From contig NZ_CP032757.1 in the NCBI RefSeq assembly GCF_003641185.1, forward strand, positions 620,001 through 684,000: a stretch of 64,000 nucleotides of DNA, read 5' to 3'. The notes beneath the pieces were generated by a model. That model was given only the letters and a program-made list of their open reading frames with translations. It had not been told where the DNA came from and searched no databases. The position numbers and the translations under genes are program-made. Of this stretch, positions 16,181 to 22,569 are shown one piece after another (within the stretch, counting starts at the first letter, position 1; the number at the start of each line of letters is the position of its first letter). This stretch comes from Lactiplantibacillus pentosus (lineage in GTDB: Bacteria; Bacillota; Bacilli; Lactobacillales; Lactobacillaceae).

Positions 16181-16265
16181 GTGAGCGGCAGGAGTCGAAC
16201 CTGCATCTGAAAGTATCTAGTCAGCAACTCAAAGGAGTACTATTCTACCGTTGAACTACGCTCGC
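16181..16265 (-). ncRNA. tRNA-like element 5 (37-nt insert)
   Basis: Scaffold: GCGAGCG with CGCTCAC (one G-U), D-arm GTTC-AACGGTA-GAAT, T-arm GCAGG-TTCGACT-CCTGC. The 37-nt insert (16205-16241) contains ACTCCTTTGAGT, which can fold as a tiny hairpin and includes CTCCTTT, identical to an anti-Shine-Dalgarno core. A forced anticodon arm GTACT-CCTTTGA-GTTGC has one mismatch, two G-U pairs and lacks U33. Confidence 0.73.
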
Positions 16266-16299
16266 ATGTTGCCCGCTAGGCTGGTAGTGGGCGAGGGTG

Positions 16300-16419
16300 C
16301 TACTTTCGTTTATGAATCCAGTAAACTAACATGACGACTAGCGCTATGAAGCAAATGATGCCAATTTCAATGGTAAAGTCGAACACGTGTGTGCTGTACG
16401 TTCCTACATACAATTCCAT
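16300..16419 (-). CDS. 39-residue single-TM peptide
   Basis: The frame MELYVGTYSTHVFDFTIEIG... has one hydrophobic segment (IGIICFIALVVMLVYWI) and a basic C-terminus (HKRK). A GGGG stretch precedes the ATG by about 9 bp. It lies between the 81-residue membrane protein and tRNA-like element 5. Function unknown. Confidence 0.45.
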   Translation of the reverse strand: MELYVGTYSTHVFDFTIEIGIICFIALVVMLVYWIHKRK

Positions 16420-16449
16420 AGCTTTTACCCCGATTAAAATATATTTATA

Positions 16450-16695
16450 CTAGTTATACTTAGCATGTTTATACCCGGCTAAGCCGATAAAATATAATAT
16501 CGCGATTGGCACCCAAATCACCATAACAATTGCTTGTGAAGGAATCCATGTTGCCAGGATAAATAGTACGGCTAATATTGGCAAAAAGATGTGGCCTAGT
16601 GTTCCTAATATCTTCCATAGTGCTAGAAAGATGACGATCATTATTAGTAGTCCCATTACAATTATTCCTCCAAATTCCCCAGCTTTTACCGACAT
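16450..16695 (-). CDS. small membrane protein, three hydrophobic segments
   Basis: An 81-residue protein (MSVKAGEFGGIIVMG...) with hydrophobic stretches IVMGLLIMIVIFLALW, IFLPILAVLFILATWI and VMVIWVPIAILYFIGL. It follows the ImmA-like gene by 10 bp and is likely co-transcribed with the repressor. It resembles superinfection-exclusion-type proteins only in size and location. Confidence 0.65.
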   Translation of the reverse strand: MSVKAGEFGGIIVMGLLIMIVIFLALWKILGTLGHIFLPILAVLFILATWIPSQAIVMVIWVPIAILYFIGLAGYKHAKYN

Positions 16696-16705
16696 CCGTA
16701 TCTGG

Positions 16706-17122
16706 TCAGTAAGTTAACTTATTAGTGCGGAAGGCGTTAACGACATCATCTTCTAATCGTTTGGGTATACCAAAATTTTCCATAAACGGCATGACACTAT
16801 TGTCAGCATACGTATCAACTTCGCTTAAATAAATTGGAATAAGTATTTTCAATGCTTCTAAATTAGCCATGCGCTCGTATTTAGATTTATTGCTAAAACT
16901 AGAAAAATATAATATTCCTTCATCATGGTTGATAACGTGGCCTAGTTCATGTGCCATTTGAAAGGCGATTTCAGACGGATTGTGCCATTTTAGGTTAATT
17001 AAAACGATGTTATTTTCCGGTTTGGCTGACGACGGAGTGTATGCATCTAGTTTGTCTGTTAAGATGCAAGATATTCCATGATCCCAAGCATACTGCATTA
17101 AACGCTTGATGTAGATATTCAA
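16706..17122 (-). CDS. ImmA/IrrE-family metallopeptidase
   Basis: A 138-residue protein with the zinc motif HELGH at residues 58-62 (QMAHELGHVINHDEG). In related mobile elements ImmA-type proteases cleave the phage repressor to trigger induction. It lies 6 bp downstream of the XRE repressor in the same operon, the usual arrangement. The C-terminus (DVVNAFRTNKLTY) is short and without another domain. Confidence 0.85.
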   Translation of the reverse strand: MNIYIKRLMQYAWDHGISCILTDKLDAYTPSSAKPENNIVLINLKWHNPSEIAFQMAHELGHVINHDEGILYFSSFSNKSKYERMANLEALKILIPIYLSEVDTYADNSVMPFMENFGIPKRLEDDVVNAFRTNKLTY

Positions 17123-17128
17123 ATATTA

Positions 17129-17455
17129 TCAGTCCTTCCCACCGTTTAAGATGCGTTTGATGTACTCCATATCTTCAGGAGGGATAGGCTTACCCTGATA
17201 GGTCATAATATAGTCGTCATCTGTAATATCAACTTGTTTGGGCTTCATTGAAGTAGAATTGTCATCCGTTTTGCCCAATAAGTAATCAACAGAAACATTT
17301 AGAACATCGGCAACGGCTTTTAAATTATTGATACTAGGCTCTTTGGTTTTCCATGAATAAATAGTATTTTTGCCTAAATTTGCCTTGTCGTTAACTTGGG
17401 TTAGACTAAATCCGCGTTTTTTTGAAACTTTTTTTATTCTATCCAATACTGTCAT
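17129..17455 (-). CDS. CI-like phage repressor, XRE helix-turn-helix
   Basis: A 108-residue protein with an N-terminal HTH (residues about 5-62: FSLTQVNDKANLGKNTIYSW, then INNLKAVADVLNVSVDYLLG). The short C-terminus lacks a LexA-like peptidase domain, consistent with inactivation by the adjacent ImmA-like protease rather than self-cleavage. It heads the leftward lysogeny operon, and three operator-like sites lie upstream. Confidence 0.88.
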   Translation of the reverse strand: MTVLDRIKKVSKKRGFSLTQVNDKANLGKNTIYSWKTKEPSINNLKAVADVLNVSVDYLLGKTDDNSTSMKPKQVDITDDDYIMTYQGKPIPPEDMEYIKRILNGGKD

Positions 17456-17489
17456 ATCAATGATTTCTCCAAATTCTATGACAAAACAA

Positions 17490-17504
17490 TTAGACTTAGA
17501 CTAA
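17490..17504. promoter_or_regulatory. operator-like site O1
   Basis: TTAGACTTAGACTAA, one of three related 15-bp sites between repressor and cro-like gene (consensus TTAGACTWAGWCTWA). Confidence 0.65.
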
Positions 17505-17511
17505 TTAATTG

Positions 17512-17540
17512 TTGACTATTTTTAGACTAAGACTTATTAT
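17512..17540 (+). promoter_or_regulatory. rightward early promoter with operator O2 in the spacer
   Basis: TTGACT (17512-17517) and TATTAT (17535-17540) are 17 bp apart. Operator-like TTAGACTAAGACTTA (17522-17536) fills the spacer and reaches into the -10, so repressor binding would block the polymerase. Confidence 0.6.
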
Positions 17541-17650
17541 TGATTCATCAAGTAATTAAGCAACAAAAAATACACCTATCGAAACAATAACTTTGGCGAG
17601 AGATTTAGATAGTAGTAGGTTTTAAATTGCTTATTTCGTATGCACTCATT

Positions 17651-17665
17651 TTAGACTTAGTCTAA
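17651..17665. promoter_or_regulatory. operator-like site O3, perfect dyad
   Basis: TTAGACT-T-AGTCTAA, extended to an 8-bp perfect dyad (17650-17666). It lies 48 bp before the cro-like ATG. Confidence 0.7.
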
Positions 17666-17713
17666 ATATAAGTCAATAACTTGATGAATAAATTATGTAA
17701 AGGAGGAGTAAAA

Positions 17714-17935
17714 ATGCCAGAACAAACAATCGAAGATGTCGCATTGGAAATTGAAATTAAATACAAAACTGCATTGAGCCGCCACAAAATTTCTCAAAAA
17801 GAAATGGCTGAAATGCTTACCACTAAGTCCGAAAAGGTCACACCGCCACAAGTTAACCGTGCAATCAAAGGTGGCAACGAACCCAAGTCAAGACGGATTC
17901 GGTCACAAATGGCCAAAATTTTAGGGATTCAATGA
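17714..17935 (+). CDS. Cro-like HTH protein
   Basis: A 73-residue basic protein with a helix-turn-helix (ALSRHKISQKEMAEML ... VTPPQVNRAIKGG). ATG 17714 has AAAGGAGG at good spacing; the in-frame ATG at 17681 lacks a site. It is the first rightward gene opposite the repressor, so it is the probable Cro-type early regulator. Its stop lies 14 bp before the Rha-like start. Confidence 0.75.
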   Translation: MPEQTIEDVALEIEIKYKTALSRHKISQKEMAEMLTTKSEKVTPPQVNRAIKGGNEPKSRRIRSQMAKILGIQ

Positions 17936-17949
17936 AAGGAATGATCCAC

Positions 17950-18648
17950 ATGAATGATTTAGTAATTATGAAGAACCAACAAGCCGTTACTAGTAGCTTG
18001 CAAGTAGCTGAAACGTTTGAGAAAGAACATCGTAATGTATTAGCAACAATTGGGGGTCTGCTTAAAAATAAGCATACCCAACACATGTTCGCAAAGGAGA
18101 CATATATTAACGAACAGAACGGTCAATCTTACCCAATCTATTATATGAACCGTGATGGTTTTACTTTGTTAGCAATGGGATTCACTGGTACTAAAGCACT
18201 TAAATTTAAACTTCAGTACATTGAAGCATTCAACTCTATGGAAGAACAAGTGAAATTGCCAACATCACCACGAGAGATTGCAAGATTGGCACTCCAAGCC
18301 AATGAGGAAACTAATCAACGACTGGATAGCGTGGAGGGCGATGTGAAAGACCTCAAGGAGAACCAAGTTATTCCTAATCCTGAATATAGTGCGCTTAACC
18401 GGCGTGTTAACCAGCGCGTGTCGGAAGTTGCACATAGCTATGGTCATATCACACAGAAACAACGAGGTGAGCTGTTCAAAGATATCGGCAGTGGAATCAA
18501 GAAGATTGCTAACGTGAGCGCTCGGTCAATGCTACGCAAGAAGGACTACCAGATGGTAATGGACTTCATCAACGATTGGGAACCGTCTACAGCAACTAAG
18601 ACAATCATTCGACAGACGTCACTTCGATTCGACAAGGAGCCAGCATAG
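17950..18648 (+). CDS. Rha-family phage antirepressor/regulatory protein
   Basis: A 232-residue protein with an N-terminal Rha domain (MNDLVIMKNQQAVTSSLQVA ... EKEHRNVLATI ... YYMNRDGFTLLAMGFTG), a coiled linker (RLDSVEGDVKDLKEN) and a C-terminal ORF6C-like region (SEVAHSYGHITQKQRGELFK). Such proteins act in early phage regulation. Start ATG 17950 has AAAGGA about 9 bp upstream; the ORF is open from 17932. Confidence 0.8.
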   Translation: MNDLVIMKNQQAVTSSLQVAETFEKEHRNVLATIGGLLKNKHTQHMFAKETYINEQNGQSYPIYYMNRDGFTLLAMGFTGTKALKFKLQYIEAFNSMEEQVKLPTSPREIARLALQANEETNQRLDSVEGDVKDLKENQVIPNPEYSALNRRVNQRVSEVAHSYGHITQKQRGELFKDIGSGIKKIANVSARSMLRKKDYQMVMDFINDWEPSTATKTIIRQTSLRFDKEPA

Positions 18649-18659
18649 GAGGTAAAACA

Positions 18660-18869
18660 ATGGAATTTGAAAATGTACGTGAAGCACTGAAATTCTTGCT
18701 TGAGTATAACGATACGATGTTGAACCCTAACCTTAAATCTCGGGTTAACGGTGGTAAGTGGGAGCCGAGCACAGTTAGCGAAGTTCAAGCGACGAACTAT
18801 GACGCTTTAGCACAAGCAGCGGACATGCTTGGTATGAGCGACCTTTACTTAAATGAACAGCCAGCATAG
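18660..18869 (+). CDS. hypothetical phage protein (69 aa)
   Basis: A soluble protein (MEFENVREALKFLLEYNDT...) with strong GGAGG upstream. It ends DLYLNEQPA just before another GGAGG that serves the next small gene. No family recognised. Part of the rightward early operon. Confidence 0.7.
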   Translation: MEFENVREALKFLLEYNDTMLNPNLKSRVNGGKWEPSTVSEVQATNYDALAQAADMLGMSDLYLNEQPA

Positions 18870-18881
18870 GAGGTGAGTTAG

Positions 18882-19013
18882 ATGGAACAATTAAATGTAA
18901 CAATTGAAAGTTTAGATGAATTAAAAAAGCTGCTTGACGAGGCATCAGACCAGGTCAAACAACTTCAAAATACGATGTCTAAAATTACTGAATATCAAAT
19001 GAAGTTCCATTAG
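18882..19013 (+). CDS. 43-residue coiled-coil-like peptide
   Basis: The frame MEQLNVTIESLDELKKLLDE... is highly helical with heptad-like Leu spacing and an AGGAGGTGAG site upstream. Its last 29 bp overlap, tail to tail, the 3' end of the minus-strand gene at 18985-19311. Confidence 0.6.
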   Translation: MEQLNVTIESLDELKKLLDEASDQVKQLQNTMSKITEYQMKFH

Positions 19014-19311
19014 ATAAGCCATTTAGAACATAAAATTCAATAGCTTCATCTCGCATTTCAGTAAAACTTGAAAACTGTGAATTTTTGTTAATGATTTCGT
19101 CAACTACAGGTTTATCAAAATCATCAAAGGATTTAACGTTATCTGCCGGGATAGCGCTTAGCAAATCACCTGTTGTCTTGAAGCTTGTATATTTGTTCAA
19201 GAAATTATTGGTAAATAAATTCTCAAAGGAAACTTTATGATCGCCATCAAGTTCTTTGGCATTGTTGCTCATGCGATCAAAATCGGACACCAGTTTATCC
19301 AAACCATCCAT
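18985..19311 (-). CDS. hypothetical protein on the opposite strand within the early operon
   Basis: A 108-residue soluble protein (MDGLDKLVSDFDRMSNNAKELDG...) with AGGTGATAAG before the ATG. The pattern, a short DRMSNNAKEL helix then NLFTNNFLNKYTSF, resembles a small hypothetical family I recall from Firmicute mobile elements, of unknown role. It is the only minus-strand gene among the early genes and converges on the 43-residue gene, so it likely has its own promoter in the lysogen. Confidence 0.7.
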   Translation of the reverse strand: MDGLDKLVSDFDRMSNNAKELDGDHKVSFENLFTNNFLNKYTSFKTTGDLLSAIPADNVKSFDDFDKPVVDEIINKNSQFSSFTEMRDEAIEFYVLNGLSNGTSFDIQ

Positions 19312-19378
19312 ATCTTATCACCTCGATTTATTGGGATAAGCAAAGTATACAACTAAGCAAACATAGGAGGCGAGTTAC

Positions 19379-19657
19379 ATGGAATCTAACGACATCTCTT
19401 TAAGCCTGCCTAGCAAGGTATTAGAGCCAATCAAGCAAGAGCTAACAGGGATAATCAAATCTGTATTTAAAAGTATGATGGACCGTGAAGCTTTACCGTA
19501 TTGGATGAAGAAACAGGAAGCTCAAATTTACATGAATGTTAGTGACAAAACTTTAGACAAATTCATTGTTGACGGTTTGAGGGTTTCCGTTGTTGACGGA
19601 GTTCAACGGATTTCAAAAAAATCCGCTGATAAATATTATGAAGATCATGAATTATAA
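19379..19657 (+). CDS. HTH DNA-binding protein, excisionase-like
   Basis: A 92-residue protein with a C-terminal MerR/excisionase-type HTH (YWMKKQEAQIYMNVSDKTLD ... IVDGLRVSVVDGVQRISK). GGAGGCGAG lies upstream. It could be the excisionase: it sits just before the second copy of the CTATGCGAGGGGCCA repeat that also flanks int. The role is inferred. Confidence 0.65.
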   Translation: MESNDISLSLPSKVLEPIKQELTGIIKSVFKSMMDREALPYWMKKQEAQIYMNVSDKTLDKFIVDGLRVSVVDGVQRISKKSADKYYEDHEL

Positions 19658-19672
19658 ATAGTCTATGCGAGG

Positions 19673-19699
19673 GGCCATTTATTGGGAGGAATTGCCATG
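19673..19699 (+). repeat. dispersed repeat copy 2 (CTATGCGAGGGGCCA)
   Basis: Second copy of the repeat near int (14345-14371): 15 identical bases followed by a shared TTATTGG. It ends at the ribosome site of a 27-codon frame. Confidence 0.45.
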
Positions 19700-19780
19700 G
19701 TAGAAGTAGCGGCATTAACCTGGGCGCTAACAACCGTGTGGTGCAAACGCCGAGAGATTAGAAACTGGTTTGGAATTTAG
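19697..19780 (+). CDS. 27-residue hypothetical peptide
   Basis: The frame MVEVAALTWALTTVWCKRRE... has GGGAGGAATTGCC upstream and a hydrophobic N-terminal half. The stop overlaps the GGAGG of the next gene. Plausible but very short. Confidence 0.35.
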   Translation: MVEVAALTWALTTVWCKRREIRNWFGI

Positions 19781-19791
19781 GAGGAAACGAT

Positions 19792-20031
19792 ATGTATGAA
19801 GAAAACATTGAGCACGCGTTAAGAGCACGTAAGTATAACGCAATTCGTGCAGATGAACGTGAGCTGATTAACGCTATCACGTACGATACAGATGGAATCA
19901 TTAAGCGGCGCCCGTGCTTTGGATATTCGGAAGAATTTATTGGCGAATTGCAAGAACACGATATTAATGTTTGCGAGCCAGATGAAGAAAACGACGATGG
20001 ATGGACATTTACATTGCCACCAATGTATTAG
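19792..20031 (+). CDS. hypothetical phage protein (79 aa)
   Basis: An acidic protein (MYEENIEHALRARKYNAIRA...) with TAGGAGG before the start and an acidic tail (CEPDEENDDGW). Early operon; unrecognised. Confidence 0.7.
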   Translation: MYEENIEHALRARKYNAIRADERELINAITYDTDGIIKRRPCFGYSEEFIGELQEHDINVCEPDEENDDGWTFTLPPMY

Positions 20032-20042
20032 GAGGAATGATC

Positions 20043-20243
20043 ATGAAAGTTCATGTAGGTGATCGAGTGAGTTACAAGGCTGAGTATAGTTGCGGCCAAT
20101 TAATACGAGAAGCCGGTGTTGGCAGAGTAGTTGAAATTAAGCAAATTCCGTTCACGTTGCGCACAAAAAAAGATGTAGCTGTAGTAAAAGAGAATGGCCA
20201 GCAATTTGAAATCATTACCAATGGTATTCAAGTGCTCAAGTAG
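20043..20243 (+). CDS. hypothetical phage protein (66 aa), beta-rich
   Basis: Starts MKVHVGDRVSYKAEYSCG at ATG 20043, preceded by TAGGAGGAATGATC. The in-frame ATG at 20001 lies inside the previous gene without a site. The VGDRVSYK...GVGRVVEIK pattern resembles small beta-barrel (SH3-like) folds. Function unknown. Confidence 0.65.
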   Translation: MKVHVGDRVSYKAEYSCGQLIREAGVGRVVEIKQIPFTLRTKKDVAVVKENGQQFEIITNGIQVLK

Positions 20244-20254
20244 GAGGAATGATC

Positions 20255-20485
20255 ATGCAAAAAGTATCAATTTTACCACTCCACGAGTGGAAACGAGCGC
20301 AAAAAAAGCCATCGCTAGTAATGGCTAACGATGGGCTAATGGAAGAGATGATTAGTACCAACACTTACTTTATTCCAAAGCGGTCTCGTTTGCAAGCTAA
20401 AAGACAAAAATACTCCCTACTGGAGTGGATTACAAGAGTAGGGAGCAAGAAAACAATTCAAGGTATGCGTATATATTATCGCTAA
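20255..20485 (+). CDS. hypothetical protein (76 aa) spanning two hairpins
   Basis: The frame MQKVSILPLHEWKRAQKKP... starts at ATG 20255 with TAGGAGGAATGATC, the same leader as the previous gene. Its body overlaps two hairpins (20307-20337 and 20413-20445) that look like minus-strand terminators, so part of the peptide may be incidental. Basic overall. Confidence 0.45.
   Translation: MQKVSILPLHEWKRAQKKPSLVMANDGLMEEMISTNTYFIPKRSRLQAKRQKYSLLEWITRVGSKKTIQGMRIYYR
20300..20337 (-). terminator. minus-strand terminator-like hairpin
   Basis: Read on the minus strand, AGCCCATCG pairs with CGATGGCT (one bulge) and is followed by seven T. No T-run follows on the plus strand. Confidence 0.5.
20405..20445 (-). 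terminator. minus-strand terminator-like hairpin
   Basis: A perfect 8-bp stem CTCCCTAC / GTAGGGAG (20413-20420 and 20438-20445). On the minus strand it is followed by TATTTTTG. Confidence 0.5.
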
Positions 20486-20527
20486 CCAGAAATGTTTGCA
20501 AGTGCTAAGAAAGTGAGGACGGTAGTT

Positions 20528-20698
20528 ATGGATAATCCATTACCTTACAAAGAACAACAGGATTGCATTCTTCATGGCATTACACGGATTGCATCAATCG
20601 ATCCACAAGAATTAACTCCAGAATGGCTGCTAATTCAAAATAATATGGCAATGGCGTTTTGCTTGAATTCATGGATGTTTAATAGGGGGCTGAAATAA
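20528..20698 (+). CDS. hypothetical phage protein (56 aa)
   Basis: Starts MDNPLPYKEQQDCILHGITR at ATG 20528 after GTGAGGAC; the open frame extends to 20492 without a site. Its stop overlaps the start of the next gene (TAAATG). Unrecognised. Confidence 0.6.
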   Translation: MDNPLPYKEQQDCILHGITRIASIDPQELTPEWLLIQNNMAMAFCLNSWMFNRGLK

Positions 20699-21004
20699 AT
20701 GGTGGACTTACTATCTGAATGCCAATCATTTGAAATGAAACTTAATCGTGTAGAAAAAAAGTTATCTGCAGCCACAAGCGCTGCTGACTTTGCCTACAAG
20801 GCGGTACAGGCACGTCAAAAAATTGTTTCGTTTGACGACCTAGACGATGAGGAAAAGATTGCACTGTTTAACGAATATGACTGGTTGTTATTAGAACTAG
20901 AAAGTTACTTAGGTGGATTGGAACAGCAATTTGAAGATGCGGATGAAGGCTTGTCTGGTGGAAAATTTTTGCTGGAGACTTTAAAAGATAATTCGGTGAT
21001 ATAA
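20699..21004 (+). CDS. hypothetical coiled-coil phage protein (101 aa)
   Basis: MVDLLSECQSFEMKLNRVEKKL... is helical with an acidic middle (DDLDDEEKIALFNEYD). Ribosome site GGGGG overlaps the previous stop. Its place before the HNHc nuclease and replication genes suggests a replication or recombination accessory, but no motif supports this. Confidence 0.65.
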   Translation: MVDLLSECQSFEMKLNRVEKKLSAATSAADFAYKAVQARQKIVSFDDLDDEEKIALFNEYDWLLLELESYLGGLEQQFEDADEGLSGGKFLLETLKDNSVI

Positions 21005-21023
21005 ATTAGGCAGAGGTGATCGT

Positions 21024-21716
21024 GTGGAACTGCTACCGACTAAGTTAATTGAAAAAGATGGCGAGTGGTATCAGGTTCAGAAGCTCACCCATAAGCCTAA
21101 CCTTGACCATGTTGAGACGGTAAGTGGTTCTGATGACGAATACTACACGTACTCTGAATTAGCTGACACACGTAAAGCTAGTCCACAACAACGACGCTTG
21201 TTCTTCGCGTTGCTTAGTGACATCTATACGTGGTCAGGCATGCCGACAGACTTCTTGAAAAACTTGTTTTATTTGCAGTATGAGTCATATACGTTTGGCA
21301 AGCAGATTAGCCTGTCAGACACCACAGAATCGTCTGTGAGCGATGCTAACCAGTTACTCGACCTAGTTATCGACTTCATGTTTGAGTGGCACGTGCCGTT
21401 CAAGGAAGGCTATAAGCTATTGCCACGTGAGCAAGAGTATTACCTGTTCCAGTGTTGCCGTCATCGAGTTTGCATGATCTGTGGTAATCGTGCTGATATC
21501 CATCATGTAGACGTTATCGGAGCCGGCTTGAACAGAACACACGTTGACCACACCAAACGGCACGTTATGGCATTGTGTCGAGTCCATCACAGCGAGATTG
21601 AACAAATTGGCTCCGTGGCATTTAGTGCAAAATACCACGTTCCGGTAGATGGCATAAAACTAGATAAAGAAACGTTAAAACGAATTGGCTTGAAAGGTAA
21701 ATACAGCAGTGACTAA
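21024..21716 (+). CDS. putative HNHc nuclease
   Basis: A 230-residue phage protein starting at GTG 21024 with AGAGGTGATC upstream. The C-terminal half carries the nuclease pattern CMICGN-ADIHHVD (about residues 151-163), then LNRTHVDHTKRHVMALCRVHHSEIE. The N-terminal half (KASPQQRRLFFALLSDIYTW) is typical of recombination-linked HNHc proteins beside phage replication modules. It likely cuts DNA in replication or recombination; the precise role is unknown. Confidence 0.8.
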   Translation: MELLPTKLIEKDGEWYQVQKLTHKPNLDHVETVSGSDDEYYTYSELADTRKASPQQRRLFFALLSDIYTWSGMPTDFLKNLFYLQYESYTFGKQISLSDTTESSVSDANQLLDLVIDFMFEWHVPFKEGYKLLPREQEYYLFQCCRHRVCMICGNRADIHHVDVIGAGLNRTHVDHTKRHVMALCRVHHSEIEQIGSVAFSAKYHVPVDGIKLDKETLKRIGLKGKYSSD

Positions 21717-21765
21717 TACACCGGGTGGGTGGAATGCCTACTAGTAAACAAGGGAGGATTAAGAG

Positions 21766-22569
21766 ATGGCACAGAGAAGAATGTTTAGTAATACGATCAC
21801 GGATTCTGATTTGTTTATGGATATGCCTAAGTCAGCTCAGCTACTATATTTTCATTTGAATATGCATGCTGATGATGATGGGTTTGTGGGTAATACAAAA
21901 TCCATTATGCGGATGACTGGTTCAAGTGACGATGATTTGAAAATTTTGTTAGCCAAGCAGTATCTTATTCCGTTTGAGAATGGCGTCACTGTGATTAAAG
22001 ATTGGCATATTCATAATTACATCCGATCAGATCGTAAGCACCCCACGAAATATACTAGTGAGCTTAAACAATTAGAGCTAAATGAAGACGCTAGTTATAG
22101 TAAATTACCTTTCGGTAGTCAAGTGTCAACCAACGGTCAACCAAATGACGGACACTTGGTAGGCAATTGTCATACCGAGGTTAGGTTAGGTAAGGATAGG
22201 TTAGGTAAGGTTAGTAAAGGTAAGTATATAGAACCAGGTAAGCCCAAGCCAGGCAAAGCCAAACCAGCACGACACAAATATGGACAATACCAAAATGTCT
22301 TGCTGACAGATGAACAACTGGAGAAACTTAAATCGGAGTTTCCTTCTGACTGGCAGGGCCGAATCGAACGCGTTTCTGAGTATTGCAGTATGAATGGCAA
22401 GGCGTATAAGAACTATCTGGCAACCATTCGCAACTGGGCTAAAAGGGACAAACAAGGGCAAAGCCAATTAAATCAACCACGGAAAGAATTTGGACGTTCA
22501 GGAAGTGGTCGGTCTAACGGCTTTACCCTTGAGGGTAGAGAAGTTAAGGATAGTGACCAGCCATGGTAA
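21766..22569 (+). CDS. phage replication initiation protein (replisome organizer-like)
   Basis: A 267-residue protein starting MAQRRMFSNTITDSDLFMDMP, the usual start of phage replication proteins with a winged-helix N-terminus (KSAQLLYFHLNMHADDDGFVGNTKS...). A repetitive basic linker (RLGKDRLGKVSKGKY..., about residues 139-160) is encoded by iteron-like DNA. The C-terminus (YCSMNGKAYKNYLATIRNWAKR) fits DnaD-like domains. It would bind the internal origin and load the DnaC-like helicase loader encoded next, whose start overlaps its stop. Confidence 0.82.
   Translation: MAQRRMFSNTITDSDLFMDMPKSAQLLYFHLNMHADDDGFVGNTKSIMRMTGSSDDDLKILLAKQYLIPFENGVTVIKDWHIHNYIRSDRKHPTKYTSELKQLELNEDASYSKLPFGSQVSTNGQPNDGHLVGNCHTEVRLGKDRLGKVSKGKYIEPGKPKPGKAKPARHKYGQYQNVLLTDEQLEKLKSEFPSDWQGRIERVSEYCSMNGKAYKNYLATIRNWAKRDKQGQSQLNQPRKEFGRSGSGRSNGFTLEGREVKDSDQPW
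22177..22226 (+). other. candidate phage replication origin (iterons inside the initiator gene)
   Basis: Direct repeats of GGTTAGGTAAGG and variants (GGTTAGGTTAGGTAAGGATA then GGTTAGGTAAGGTTAG) lie in the linker of the initiator gene. Phage origins of this type often sit inside the replication protein gene. Confidence 0.55.

Noticed and set aside
14909..16265. Regularly spaced GCGAGCGGCAGGAGTCG... repeats as a CRISPR array
   Set aside because: The repeated parts are two separate blocks that pair with each other as tRNA acceptor, D- and T-arms. Spacing varies widely, genes lie between units, and there are no cas genes.
14909..16265. The elements as ordinary tRNAs for Gly or class II tRNAs
   Set aside because: No 5-bp anticodon stem with a 7-nt loop can be placed after the D-arm in any of the five; the best case (element 5) has a mismatch, two G-U pairs and no U33.
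20255..20485. Hairpins at 20307 and 20413 as plus-strand terminators
   Set aside because: No T-run follows on the plus strand, and genes continue immediately with good ribosome sites.
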